Source: Streblospio benedicti (Eukaryota > Annelida > Polychaeta > Spionida > Spionidae). From it: DNA of 64,000 nucleotides. How positions within the stretch are numbered: position 1 is the stretch's first letter; each line of letters opens with the position of its first letter. The DNA is taken from the NCBI GenBank assembly GCA_019095985.1, contig CM032668.1, positions 16,668,671 through 16,732,670 of the forward strand, written 5' to 3'. The notes beneath the pieces are model-generated. The model worked only from the letters and a program-made list of their open reading frames with translations. It was not told where the DNA came from and did no database searches. Position numbers and translations under genes: made by a program. Of the stretch, positions 12,601 to 27,600 are shown piece by piece.

Positions 12601-15600
12601 TTTCGAAGCCGGCCTCACGTCGCATGTCTTTGTACGTGGAAATGATCTTATTGCGTTTGTTGCTCGAGAACCGCTCCAGCTGCAGTGCATCTTGGGTAAG
12701 GAATGAAATGGCGCAGAGGAAAAACGTGTTCCACAACTAGAAAGGAAGAGGAATACAATTAAAAATACACATATCCAAACGGTTTTGATTTATATAAAAA
12801 AAGACTTTTGTAATTTTTTACCAGGCATCTTATCAAATACAATATTTTAATGTAATTTAACATATTTTTACCTGAAATTTGAATGGCTCTGAGAAGTTGT
12901 CCCGGATGGTTGTGGAAAAGAACTGCAACGCTTTGAGAAACACGCTGCAAAAAATAGAAATGATTTAAAATTTCATAAGTGCTTTGAAGCGTTAACATTT
13001 CATGACCTTTTATAATAATTAGCAATTTTGATTATGTGATTTATAGTGTAAAATCAAACATTCTCTTATTCTAATCTGACCCAATTAAATAAATTATACT
13101 CATGATATAATCTAATTAATTGACTTGGGTGTGTAAGTATTGACATGGATTTTTTTTTCTATTTTATTAATTAAGGTTCACCTTTATTTATAGATGTATG
13201 GTGAATCACACATTCAATGAGACTTTGTCCTAATTTCACTGGACTTTAGCACCGTGCAATGCAAATCATCCAGTGATTTAGAGTGCATTATGTTTAAAAT
13301 TGATTTTTCATTTAAGAATGGAATTTTACCATAATGGAAAGCCTAAACCACAACGCATTTCCTTTTTCTATTTACAACATAAAGTTTTCTATTGTCATGT
13401 GTTGTAAGGTTTTGATTGCTTTGATATATATTTATAATGTTTGCAAACAAAGCTTGTCATTATGCATAATGTATGCGAAGATAAGCAGCTACCTTGTCTT
13501 CTGTGTCTATTACTATTACTATATTTATATTTACTATATTATTTGAAATCCACATAGACTGTGGACTATAAAAACAGTAATATCATTTCTAGTATTTATT
13601 GTATTCATTTAACTTACAATATTTGAAATCCACATAATTTTTTTCTTTTCTTTTGAATTGAAAGCCGAAGCAAAAAAAAACGAGACATGAAAAGAACATA
13701 CATAAGGTTATAGAATATTAATGTTTAGAAAATTAGGGAATACTTATTTATAATACCCAAGCCCCGATTGGGTTGGTTAACATGAGGTCTGTACGGTATG
13801 GACTCAACTCAGAATTCAGCACGAAATTCAGCACAAAATTCAGCACAAAATTCAGCCAAATGCACCGGGATGACCCCATTTTGCGGAAGATTTTGAACGA
13901 ATGATGCACATCACGTTCAGATAACTACGTCATACGTAATGTTGATAAACGTGGTCACTGCACCTACTGTACTCAATGATGGATAACGTAACACTTTCAT
14001 ATCGGCTACCGAGAAGTAATTTCACAAATAAAAACAGTGATACTTCTATTTCTCAAAATATTTACATAGAAATGTCAAGGTACGTTTAACAGTTTAATGA
14101 GAATACTAGCTGTCATCATTCTGCTGAATGTTGCCACTTGAAATCCAGTGGTATGTCTGCGAATGTACGTTTTTCAAAACGGGAATAGTTCAATATTTAA
14201 GGTTGTGGAGCTTATAAAACTGCGTAATCCTTCTTACACCTATGTAAAACTTACTACTGAATCCGATTCAATGCATAATAGATGTTTACTTACAACATTT
14301 CTGAGTGAAAACGTTTTAAAACATTGGTTGTTTATTCCCGGGATCGGCGAGATATCTGCGTAGTTGACACCACATTTTATTGGTTTTCAAAGAAACACAC
14401 GGTATAGGCGCTCAGCTTTCATAAGACTGCTGTCAAATACCTTATCTGTGATCCGACATTTGAATTGTCATCAAATATCCATTTTAGAAGACACAAAAGA
14501 AACATCTGTCCGTGTGCCGTGCGAGCGTCACTGTACAAAAAATGTTGATACTGCAAGAATATGAACTTACAAGGCTCGATTTTGTGGCCTGTGTTCCTCT
14601 GCTGGTATTCCCATAGTGCCTAACATTTTATTAAAATCACGAATTTTCTGCACATAAACAAGACATAATATGAGGGGTTTGGGCCTTAAGCAACTGCTTG
14701 TCTATACATATTATTTGTTTATAATACAAAGTCTTTAAGTACTATTTCATATTTTCTATGTTGAGCAAGATAATTGGAAAAACTTATAGCATTGGGCTTT
14801 GTGAACATAAACTTACATTTTGCAATAAAAAACTTTCCATATGAAGTTACACAATTGATCATATCTATCATATTTACATCTTCTCCCATTACATTACTCC
14901 TAACAAAATATCTGACAGCTGTAACTTTATTTTATATCTATAGTGTTCTTAAAATGCTCAACTAAATATTGCCAAATTAATTTTACATATTTACAATAAA
15001 ATAGATGTTCTAATCTTTCAATTTCTACTGAACAAAAAGTACAATCCTTATTTACATCAGTATATATATTTGATAACAATAAATTAGGGGGAAAATATCT
15101 ATGTAAATTTTTTCATTGTAATTCTTTGACCTTATTATTATTCACTGCAGTGANNNNNNNNNNNNNNNNNNNNNNNNNNNNNNNNNNNNNNNNNNNNNNN
15201 NNNNNNNNNNNNNNNNNNNNNNNNNNNNNNNNNNNNNNNNNNNNNNNNNNNNNCAAAACTGGTATTTCATCTCTAAGTATGTCTCTTTGAAAAATATATT
15301 ATTTTCATGATAAAAAGTGGTTTTTAATAAGGTGATGGCTAATGAATAGAGTAGGCGATTTTTGATTCATCACGTGGTCTTGTACGATGCATGTTGCAAA
15401 CACTTTGATAGATATAAGGGTTTTGAAGAACGTGTGTTTTAGGGCCATTTAGGCCATGCATTAAGGCATAAATGCCTTTCCGACCGGCAAAGGGTTAACA
15501 GTTTAATGAGAATAGGGGCTGTCATCATTCTGCTGAATGTTGCCATTTGAAATCCAGTGGTATGTCTGCGAATGTACGTTTTCAAAACGGGAATAGTTCA

Positions 15601-18600
15601 ATATTTAAGGTTGTGGAGCTTATAAAACTGCGTAATCCTTCTTACACCTATGTAAAACTTACTACTGAATCCGATTCAATGCATAATAGATGTTTACTTA
15701 CAACATTTCTGAGTGAAAACGTTTTAAAACATTGGTTGTTTATTCCCGGGATCGGCGAGATATCTGCGTAGTTGACACCACATTTTATTGGTTTTCAAAG
15801 AAACACACGGTATAGGCGCTCAGCTTTCATAAGACTGCTGTCAAATACCTTATCTGTGATCCGACATTTGAATTGTCATCAAATATCCATTTTAGAAGAC
15901 ACAAAAGAAACATCTGTCCGTGTGCCGTGCGAGCGTCACTGTACAAAAAATGTTGATACTGCAAGAATATGAACTTACAAGGCTCGATTTTGTGGCCTGT
16001 GTTCCTCTGCTGGTATTCCCATAGTGCCTAACATTTTATTAAAATCACGAATTTTCTGCACATAAACAAGACATAATATGAGGGGTTTGGGCCTTAAGCA
16101 ACTGCTTGTCTATACATATTATTTGTTTATAATACAAAGTCTTTAAGTACTATTTCATATTTTCTATGTTGAGCAAGATAATTGGAAAAACTTATAGCAT
16201 TGGGCTTTGTGAACATAAACTTACATTTTGCAATAAAAAACTTTCCATATGAAGTTACACAATTGATCATATCTATCATATTTACATCTTCTCCCATTAC
16301 ATTACTCCTAACAAAATATCTGACAGCTGTAACTTTATTTTATATCTATAGTGTTCTTAAAATGCTCAACTAAATATTGCCAAATTAATTTTACATATTT
16401 ACAATAAAAAAATAGATGTTCTAATCTTTCAATTTCTACTGAACAAAAAGTACAATCCTTATTTACATCAGTATATATATTTGATAACAATAAATTAGGG
16501 GGAAAATATCTATGTAAATTTTTTCATTGTAATTCTTTGACCTTATTATTATTCACTGCAGTGAGGTACCAAATAAATGGATTTCCATAACCTTTCATTT
16601 TGTTACCAATTGATTTCATTTTCTTTATCATTATAACCTGTAGGATTTAAACCTTTTGATTTGATTTTTTCCACAATTCCTCGCCATAATAAATATAAAT
16701 TGGTATTTAATCCTCATTTTTCCCAAACATCAAAAGGTAGAAGATTTACAGATAGACGTTTACATATGTAAAAGTGAATATGTATATATGAATTTGCATG
16801 TGTACATTATGCCTTTAGGTGCAGGAGACATTAAAGGACATGTGCTTATAACCGAAAAAGTGCCGTTTTGGGCCCTGTGGACAAGGTAAAAAGTTCTCTC
16901 TTAAACGCACATGAGCTAAACTTCCAACACTACGCTCACCCCCCACTTTGGCGATGAAAGAGCATTGGATGTTGACTATAAAGAATCACAAATGTACGTG
17001 TGATGACCTGCTATCGTATGTTGGATATGGTATATGGATCCTCTATGACTATTCTAAAAAAAACCTCGCTTCCGTTTCCTGTTTAAACGGGTCTACGCAG
17101 AGACAACAAATGCAAGTGCGCAGCATTGACGTAAACAAGAAAACGTTCTGGAACGTGTAGCGTATTTCTCAACAATGGAAAAGTAGCTTTTAGTGTACAG
17201 TAATTCACGTGTGCATCGTGATTGTTTGGCAATGTATTATGCATGATTAAAGCCTCAGAACACTTTCATGAACAAGGTATTCTCCACATACATCCAGTAC
17301 GTCATACAATATTGTGCACCGAATGAGTTGTGATTCATAAGTAGCCAAATACACCACTTGAATTGCAGAAATATCATGTCCAAAACGCCCACTTTCCTGT
17401 GCATTTACAGGACAACCTCCATTATCCGAATATCCTTCATCCGAATTTTCCAATAATCCCAATGTTTTGTCTAAATACTGATTTTCTGGAGTGTATGCTT
17501 CAATGTCAAGCCTGTACTCCATCTCCTGACTCAACTCTTACTCTCATTTTGACTACTACACAATGCACACAGAATGCTTGATACAGCCTCTATCAAAAAA
17601 GCACTGTACTCCATTAATGAGCGCACACCTACACAGAGACGGGTTGATCAAGAGTACTTTATTGTTTTGTTGTGTAACTCGAAAATGAACAAAGCCATGG
17701 GTTTTTTTATACCAAAATCATTCCAAACTATAGCTTTATTACTTGTACAAAATGTATTAAAAGAAGATCAATCGAATTATAATCATAGGAATATTGGTTT
17801 ACGATATATAACCTCAACCCAAAGTGATGGAGGAGTTGTTGGATAAGGTATTTCGTGAATATCTTCTATTATCGTCCATAGGCACTACTGGTACATGTAC
17901 ATACAATGCATTAAATTCGCCCACCCCCACCGCCTCTTTCATCCGAAATCCTCTTTAATCCGAATACGCAACTAACATCCCAATTGTTTCAGATAATAGA
18001 GGTTGTCCTGCATATGACGACCACTCTGTCGCCCTCACAGGGTGTTGATTAGGCACTCGCCACTCGCCCCTGGCTAGTGTAAATTTCTGTTGGCTAGTAT
18101 AAATTCAAAGTCACTCGCCAAAGTCGGCGGGTATGATTGCTTGATTCTAACACTTTAATAACTAAGGATGGCTAGGTTTGGATTGAGCATGGCGAGTGTA
18201 AATTGAGAGTGACTCGCTACAAAAGGCGAGTGTTCTACTGAACGAGTCACATTCCCTGCAGGCTCACCTGTTCTGCAGCATGATCATGTCGTTCCAGTCC
18301 GGCGGGTAGACGGCCTTGTTCTCCACGAGGTCGCGGAACACCATGAGGATCTCCATGAGGAAGTCCTGCAGGTCGACCTCCGTGTCAAAGTGAGCGATGT
18401 ACTCCTGGTAGTGGAAGTCCGACATCTGGCGCAGGATGGACGTCATCACGCCCACGCAGCTGCCCTGAAACATGCCATTGTATAACAATGATAATGTTCA
18501 CAGAATGTAAACTTCTATTGGGTTCCATTATATAAACATTTACTTATATAGCAACCTATTGGAACCTGCCATTTTGTCTTTGGCAAGACTTTCGCTCTTT

Positions 18601-21600
18601 TCTCAAGAGCTTCGTCGGGCCTAATGAAAACGAGAGGAGAAAATGAGAAGATCGTTTTCATTAGGCCCGACAAAAGAGAGAAAGTCTTGCCAAAGACAAA
18701 ATGGCAGGTTCCAATAGGTAGCTATATAAGTAATTGATAGCGTTCTTACATGTATAATGATAACTAATGATTGTGTCTGTGCATATTTAGTCTCTTGTGT
18801 TTTTTTTCCTTCTCGAATTTAAACTACAATTATATTGGGATAAACAAAATGTATGATATAAAAAACTAGTTTTATTTGTTAGGCATTAAATTTTTCAATG
18901 TAATTGCTGTATTGACATATTAACTTATTGATATATTATTACAAAAAACAAAACAAAAAAATACAGCTAAAATTACTGCGGTCATCAAACAAGCTTTTCG
19001 GTCAAGGAATTTAAATCAAAAACCAAGTCTTACGGTGATAGAGCCTTTATAAGACACCTAAGCAGCTAAATTATGGAATAAACTTCCTCTGTCCATAAAA
19101 CAATCAAAGACTCTTACAATTAAGCACCACAAGCACCCATTAACAATAATTGGAATTTGCACTATAAAAATATTATTGTATTGTAGATTGTATTTTTTGT
19201 ATTCCTTTCTGTTATATCGAGGTTAGTTTCCTTTCCTTTCAAAAACATCATGAAATTTGTTGGTTTATTAGTTGGTTATCTCGAATGTTGGCTACTCTCT
19301 GGAGCATTTTACTGCTCTGCCATGAGTTTTGAGATGACGAGGTTCTACTGTATACTATTGGATTCCATGCGGATCGCTGTAGTGTTTGAGTGGGAGTTTG
19401 ACTGACAAAGTAAGTGAGAGAGCGAATCAAAATCTTATATGTCTATGTTTGTGTTGACGAGTTTCGAATGTTTTCCAAATATAACTGGACTATTATTTCA
19501 ATGATTTATTTCTTCAATTTCAAAAATATTTTCAATTCTCTAGAATCCTCATCAGTCGAAATGTAAATACCTAAGTGGTGGGTGAGTGAGTGAGTGAGTG
19601 AATGTGTGAGTGAGTGAGTGTGTGAGTGTATGTGTGTGTGATTGTGTGAATGAGTGTGTGAGTGATTGAGTGAGTGTGTGTGTGAGTGAGTGAGTGAATG
19701 TGTGAGTGTGTGTGATTGATTGATTGATTGTGTGAGTGTGTGTGTGTTTGTGAATGAGTGAGTGAATGAGTGAGTGAGTGAGTGGGCCTCACGATGAGTG
19801 GGTTGTCTCGGTCCATGGGGATGACGGTCTGGGTGACTGTCCTCAGCACCGCCAGCGAGATCGTGCTCAGGTCGTGCGCAGTCCGACCCTACAGCAGACA
19901 GACATACAGCGGAATCAATATTCACCTCAATCGGCCGTAAAACACTTCGGTATCACTCGGAAAACGTCGAGTATTATGTGGACCAAAGTACGCCACAGCA
20001 GAATCTAACGGTCACATTTGTGCAAACAATCAAAGTATTTCTCAACAAAAAAATATTTCATGCGTAATCATATGACCAAGAATCAAAGATATCCCAACCT
20101 GCTTTAGATACCCACAAACTTTTATGAGGATTAGCCCCTCATTATCATGTAATTACATGTTACTTATGCGCACAGCTTGACATTCGGAGCTGATCGTGCA
20201 GAAAATTGTAAACGGGGACTACTTAGTGTTTCATTCTCACTGATATTAGAGGAATCTTTCTCCAAGTCTATAGGGCTGTATTACATAGCCTCTGCCGGGA
20301 CTCGAACCCTGGACCACTGTGGGTGTAAGTATTGACATAGAGGATCCTTTCTCCAAGTCTATATAGGGCTATATCACATATTGGCCTCTGCTGGGACTCG
20401 AACCCTGTGTCACAACTACCACCGTTGCACATATTCACCTAGCACTTTAAAAGCTAGATGGCAGCACGTGACTGTGACAGAACAAACACTGACTTGACTT
20501 CTTTCACTGTCACGTGCTGCTATCTGGTGACAGAAGAAAGCCTCAGACGTTGAACATAAAAAACTGTCTGAAAATATGAAGACAGTAAATTTAATGGATT
20601 TATCTTTAAAAAAAAATGGTCAATCAATCCACATAAAAAAGAAATCATATGAATCTATTTATGAATATTTCGTTCACTTTGCGTGCACTCACGATGACCC
20701 TACAGCAGCAAACACAATGTTCACAGTATGTGTGTATTCACTGCATATCTATCAAATCATCTAAATCATCTAAAAAAAAATTTTTAATTTTACCTAAATT
20801 TCGAGCCAATAGACTCCTCATACAAACAATCAGATTGCATTTTGGTAGCTTTGAGAAAGGTTGGGACCGTAAAAAGTGGTCTTAATACAGAGGTTGTACT
20901 GTATGTGCACTCACGATGTCTGTCCTGAAGAGCAGGTCCATGAGGTCCGACAGGATCTTGATGCAGACCTCGAGTTCGTCCTCGCTCTCCATCAGCGACT
21001 TCACGTGCGACAGGATCACCGGCAGCAGGATCTGTCTGAAAACAGCAAACAAAAGTTAGTTAGTTATTTGTTTTTAGTGTCGTAAAGATATTCAAACATA
21101 GTATAATTGTACAATTTATCACATTAAAAGAATATCTTCCAGCCATGTAATACCTTATTTTGACACATTGTTCTAAAATTGGACTAGCATATTAGATTTT
21201 AAAATATCACTTCATATTCGTATGCTGATCCATTTCCTTAAGGTCTTCGTCCTTCCTATGAGGGTGTATAAACTGGCAATGCTTCGCGTAGCTAAGTCAC
21301 TTATCTAGTGATATACAATTATCTACGGCAAAACATTTTATGTACACATTTGATAGCGTGTGGTGCAAACTGAGTATTGCTTAACAACCCAGCAAACAAA
21401 GCCGGTAAACAAAGAACCCAGCAAAGCCGCCCCTTAAACAAACAAACGACAGTAGAACCTCTCTATTCGGACCATCTTTGAGACCAGTGTTAGGTGCTTT
21501 CAAAAGAGAGGGGGTCTCTACACAGAGGTTCATTTTGGTAGCTTAGCGAAGGTTTGACACTATGAAAAAGTTATGCTATTACAGAGGTGGTCTCAATAGG

Positions 21601-24600
21601 CGGTTCTACTGTAATCAAACTAACAGTTGAATAATCTTCTTGAGTTCGTCTCAACTCTCCATCAAGGACTTCACTTTGAGACTGGATCAGACAACATAGG
21701 AGTACACTCTGGGACATAGCAATGTATGAGGCAAGGGAGGCAGCTGCCTCCTATGTTTTGGGGCGACTGTTTTTTTTAGGTCAAACACTGAAGAAACTGA
21801 GCTCTAATTTATTTGTTTTAAGGTTACTTTTCTGGCTGAAATAGCCTCAGATATTATGATAAAAGGGTCTTAAGTCCAAAATTTTCTTGCGAGAGCACGT
21901 CCCCCAAACCCCACTTGAAAACTTGGATGTAGGTTGAGTTTGTCTGCATTGTTGCCCAACATGTGTTGCCTCGCATCTTTTGCAATCCTGGCTACAGCCT
22001 TGTGACACTTAATGTACATCCTTAGATCAATCCATGGATGATTAAACGTGTACCAGCAGTCCTCAAAATATTTGGATTACGACTATAAACCACCACATTT
22101 ACATTTACATTTACTTCACTTTGAGACTGGATCAGGCAACATAGGAGTACACTTAATAATGTACATCTTTAGATCAATCCATGGGTGATAAAGTGTGTAC
22201 CTGCAGAAAATTAATTTTCCAAATACATCAAAATTTTGGTCCTCAATAATTGATACATACCAGTTCTGGATTAAAGGCTAACCATACATGTATATTTTAA
22301 AATTCTTGTGAACGTTTGCAAATTTTCATATAAACTTTGTCTCCTTTTATAATGATGCAACAATATATAAGCTTTTTAAAAAGATAACTATAGATATAAT
22401 AAGATATATAATAATAATGATATGCCAAGCTTATGTTACAATGCACAAGAGTTGCGTTGTACCTGCATTCCTCCTGGTGGAAGAGCTCTGAGTGCACAAT
22501 GTCGTTACAGCAGCGCATCTTCTGGCCTAGCAGTTTGTCCCGAGGCACGCTGTTCACGAAACGCACCAGGATGTGGCTGCAAAAACACAGACAGTCAGTA
22601 CACAGCAACGGTGGCAGAGTGTAAAATACTCTCTCTCTGGACGTATCCCCCGCTATTGGCAGTCTATTGACTGCTTGGCACAATGCACATAACCTTTGTG
22701 CGCCAACTGTCTCTGTCATGGGTTAAATCAATAGTGTGCTGATAGTTTCTTGTGGTCGGACGTTCTTGGGGTCTCCTTACTGGTCGCAGAAATTCATGCG
22801 GTGCTTTTCGAGCTGGTGTTTCAGGGTCCAGGCGCATTACATGACCTAGGAAACTAAGTCGTCTGCATTTGATTGTTATGCTCCAGGGCTCAGTTTGAGC
22901 AATTTAATGAAATACTGTAAAATACAGTAGAATCACCTGTAATTTTATATGGAAAGATTTTAATTGTGAAATGTAAATTTATGTTCACAAAGCCCAACAC
23001 AATAAGTTTTTACAATTATCTTGCTCAACATAAAAAATATGAAATAGTACTTAAAGACTTTGTATTGTAACAAATATTAGATATATGTATTCCCTAATTT
23101 TCTCACCATTAATGAATAGCTTATGTATGTTTTTTCATACATCGTTTTTTGCTACCACTTTAAATTCATTGTACATATCATTAACAAAAAAAAAAAAAAA
23201 AAAAGGGAAAAAAAAGACCACCTGTGGCACTGATTTAAGTGGTCATATATATACACATGTATATAGGTAATGCATGAGAAAAGTTTCTGTTATTCAGTTT
23301 TTCCGTTGTTCACTGTGCCGTTGTTGAGGACATTCACTGTATTTACCTTTATAGCTAACATTGGGTTACAAATCGAACTAGAAAGGTACTCATAGAAGCA
23401 CAAATTAGTCCCAGCATGTGTGAGAAGTTCTCTCTGAATTTTCAGTGGATTACCGACAATCATGGCCTTTATATGCATGAATGCCAGACTACTCTATAAA
23501 TGAATCATATGTATAAGATTTTAGTATGCAGATAATGTTTAAAAGTGTGACATAAAATTGAAATAGGCATTCCTATATATATAATAAATGTTATTATAAA
23601 TATTGGCTGTAAATTGTATGAACTCCTGTTTTAAGGAATACTCGTTGATAATGTTTTTCATTTATATATATTGTATGTCTTTTAATTAATTCTATGAACT
23701 TGCTTCCGAAATAAAACACTTACTTACGTACGTACGTACTTACTTACTTGCTTACTTACTTACCTATTCTAGAGTGTGAAGTTGGTGCAAACAAGATAAT
23801 ATGAACTGAGGATGTTAGGGTTACAAATCAAATCAAATCCCGAAGCTGTTACCTGAACTCGAGCGGGTCAAACACGGTGATGACGTCTGCTATGGTTGTG
23901 GGCAGGTACTTGAGACAGGAGCCTTGCACGCTGACGATCAGGTCATCCTTGATCGTCATCAGCGTCGTCAGGGCATCAAACACCTGCACACAGCGGGCAA
24001 AATGTATTGGACTTTACTCACTGTATTTCCATGTTTTAAAGCGTAGGTGCTAATTTTTGTGAAAAGCATGTCTAGAATAGGCTCTTCGATTTGGGATTAG
24101 GCTATAAAACATGGAAATACGGAATGATTATAGTTTCTATTTATAGTTATAGGATTAGATGAATATTTTTCACATTGGCTTTACAGATTCTGTAAACAAT
24201 GTTAATTTTAGTTGTTTTCAGAAGATGTGAAACATATTTCATAAATGAATATGACTGAAAAATACTCATTATACCTGTTGCAACATAATTTCAAACTGCA
24301 GTTTTCCTCGATTCTGGTTTAATCTGCAATAAACGTTAATGAAGTAATGAGATTTAATTAATTGATTTAATTTCATTAATGAGACTAATAAATGAGATTT
24401 GATCAAGTGAAAGAAAAGTGCAAAGCTTATCACTGGTATTACCATAACATCTTCACACATAAAATGTAAATAGATGATGGAATAACTTGAAAAAGTGAAC
24501 TTACGCCGAGAAAAGAACCCGTGACCTGATGATGAACTTGAAGATGTACTCTAGCGATCTCATGGCCTTAAACAGTGAATCTTTCTTCGACGTGTCTTGA

Positions 24601-27600
24601 ACATTGTCAATATAGAACTTTAAGACGACCATCAATTTACTGTAAAATTGAAAAAAAAAATATTTTTTTCAAGAAATGATATATTACTCATATACACATG
24701 CATGTAAATTTAGAGAAAAAAAAACAAGCTTACAAAGCAGGGTCAAATATGTGTTTTGCTGAAGCCGACGGATGTTAAATTTTCTATCAATAACTTCGCA
24801 TCATTGAAATTCATGTTTAAGCATATGGTTTTTAAATAGGCTCTTGCATAGCTATACCCTTGCAAAAATTGCTAGAGCAAAAATTCATACTTGCAGCTAC
24901 AATTCTGAAAAAAAGGTGATAAAATGCAAAACTAACTTGTATGCCAGCGTGGCACTGAAGTTTTCCCGTATGTAGACGTCCAGCACGGGCTTGAACTGGT
25001 GATACTTCCTCTCTGATACGATGCCCAGTAAGAAGATCTACAAACACAAAAACAACACAAAATGAAAAATGTGTGGCAAAATACAGCATGAGCATATTTT
25101 TCATAAACGTTCATGAAACTCGATTCTAGAGAAAGATTTTAGCAGTTAGAATTATATTTTTCATAGCGCAAAGATGTCGTTTATCATCAACAATCATTTC
25201 TGCATTTTTATTTTGAGTCACAGAACATACAAACAAAGTCATTAGTATAACGATTATGTGTAAAAATCACTCAAATTAGATAAAGTTTACTTACAAGAGC
25301 GTCAAAGACCATGTTGTCGTAGAGTTCAGAGTCCGTATTGTGCATGAAGATGTTGAATAAAGCGTCCAGAACATCGTGGATGAACTAAACAACAATAGAC
25401 TGTGTTATAACACATTTCACCTTATTTTATATATCTACATTTCAAATGATGCAATCAGTCAACATTCCTCATGACAAATGAAGGGACTGCATCAACTCCC
25501 GCTTTTATGTGCATTAAGTTTTACCTTGAAAAAAGATAATTATTCTACTCGCTTTTCCTGTCTTGCAAAGGGGAGCTGTATGCTCTGCAGCTTGCCCATT
25601 ACATGTAAATTGGGGTATAAAATAATTATTCAACAAAAAAAGCGTTACCTTGACGACCTCGTCGGGGTCGACGTGCATGAACGCCTTGAGCACTTTCTCG
25701 AGCGCGTCCGCGTGGTCGCGCCATTTGAGCAGCCCCATCAGGTTCTCTACACACGGGCGAGACTCATCAGTATGGTTTGATTCATGCACGTCAGTATATA
25801 CTGTATTTGTTCTAACACAACTCATCACTGTGGTTTGATATATACATGTACCATGTTCGTTCTTTAAAGCGCACAGTGTGCTTACAAAAACAAATTTCAG
25901 CCAAAAAAAAATACAATAGATGTCTAAAAAAAGGCCACCCCAATCACAATGCACCTGGTATGTTTTCACAACGCACCCGGCGTATACCGGCGTGTTAGGC
26001 TTACAATATGGCGCCAGGTAAATGAAATATTTGCAAAAAAAAAGCAAGATTTGTTTAATATTTAATTTGTGTCAACAGGGGGGTGCGCAGGTGACAGAAA
26101 AGAAATTTCGGAAGATGGCGATTGAAAATGTACAGTATTAAAGTTTGAATGGATTTTTCGCAAAATCAATCAATCCATCTCTACATAAAAAAGAATTCCA
26201 ATGAATTTATTTACAAAATCGTGTGCGCACCGTTCTGTGTGAGTTTGGTTGAGCAGAGCAACACAATACAAGCCAAGTCAAATAATCTTTTATCATACTT
26301 GTGCTATGCACAATATCTTGGTTATGTAGTGAATGTCCTCATCAACGGAAGCCAATTTGCAGTCACAAATCCTTCAATTGTAGACAATTTCCGTTGTTTA
26401 CTCCATAATCTACTTACATTATTAATAGGTAATTCATGAGAAAAATGTTTCCATTATTTCAGCTTTTCCCTTGTTCACTTGTCCGTTGTTGAGGACATTC
26501 ACTGTACATCAATGAAATCACCTAGTAGCCAAATTCCGGCGATTAGGACACAATCCGCTACGCACCGTAAATGCGTGAGTTTGGTTGAGCAGAGCAGGGT
26601 GCGGACCGGCAGAGTCCATCATCCGAGACTTCTTTTCTTTCACCAGATGGCAGCACGTGACAGTAAACAAGTAACACTGACTTCCTTTCCTGTCACGTGC
26701 TGCCATCTGGTGACAGAAAAATGAAGTCTCGGAACATGAACATTGAAAATGTCCGAAAATATTAAGACGGTATTAAAGTTTGAATGGATTTTTCGCAAAA
26801 TCAATCAAACAATCTATCTCTATAAAAAAGAAATCCAACGAATCTATTCAAAATCCGCTACGCACCGTTCTGCGTGAGTTTGGTTGAGCAGAGCAGGGTG
26901 CGGACCTGCAGGGAGTCTGTGTGGCTGAGTGTGAGTCCGCCGTCCCCCAGCGTGGGCTGTTTGGTGGGGGTCCCCCCGGCCCCCACCCCCACCCCCGACA
27001 CACGCTCGATCTCGGCGCGCGTGGACGGAAGTTTGAGGTACGCCTTCAGGTTCACCGGCTTCCGCCAGTCCATCTGGAAACAGATGTAAATTTGGGAACA
27101 TTGTTAGGTGGTCTCAATAGAAAGGTGGTTGCTATACAGTGGTTCATTTCGGTAGCTTTATGAAGGTTTGGGACCGTGAAAAGTGGTCTTATTATAAAGG
27201 TAGTCTCAATAGAGAGATAGTTTCTATTCTTGTCCATAGGCTTCTTCCAGTCCATCTGGAAACAACGCCGCAGATGTAAATTTGGGATGACCAGTGTTCT
27301 CAGGTGGTCTCAATAGAGAGGTGGTTGCTATTCTTGTCCACTGGCTTCTTGTAGTCCATCTGGAAACAATCAATCAAAATCAATCAGTTTATTTAAGCAG
27401 GCCCTAATTATTACGTTCTCTTGTCCACAGGCTTTTTGCACTCCATCTGGAAAGACGGAACCTCTCTGTTAGGGGCAGCATTGGGATTAGTGTTCTCAGG
27501 TGGTCTCAATAGAGAGGTGGTCTCTATTCTTGTCCACAGGCTTTTTGTAGTCCATCTGAAAGCAACGCTACAGATGTAAATTTGGGGTGTCTATATAGAG

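Larger units (their letters stand above)
12945..18267. other. 5.3-kb intron between DOCK1 exons 28 and 29
   Basis: Holds the first gap, the 1.07-kb duplication, a Tigger-like element at 17408-18010 and CACTCGCC-rich repeat at 18038-18259. 12945-14086 is AT-rich with a repeated ATTTGAAATCCACATA (13540 and 13620). No exon seen. Confidence 0.7.

Noticed and set aside
19506-19925. 139-residue minus-strand open frame rich in Thr-His-Ser-Leu
   Set aside because: It is the TGAG microsatellite read through; only its beginning overlaps DOCK1 exon 27, in a different frame.
25514-26047. 177-residue minus-strand frame
   Set aside because: It is exon 19 of DOCK1 in frame, extended into both introns; splice sites bound the real exon.
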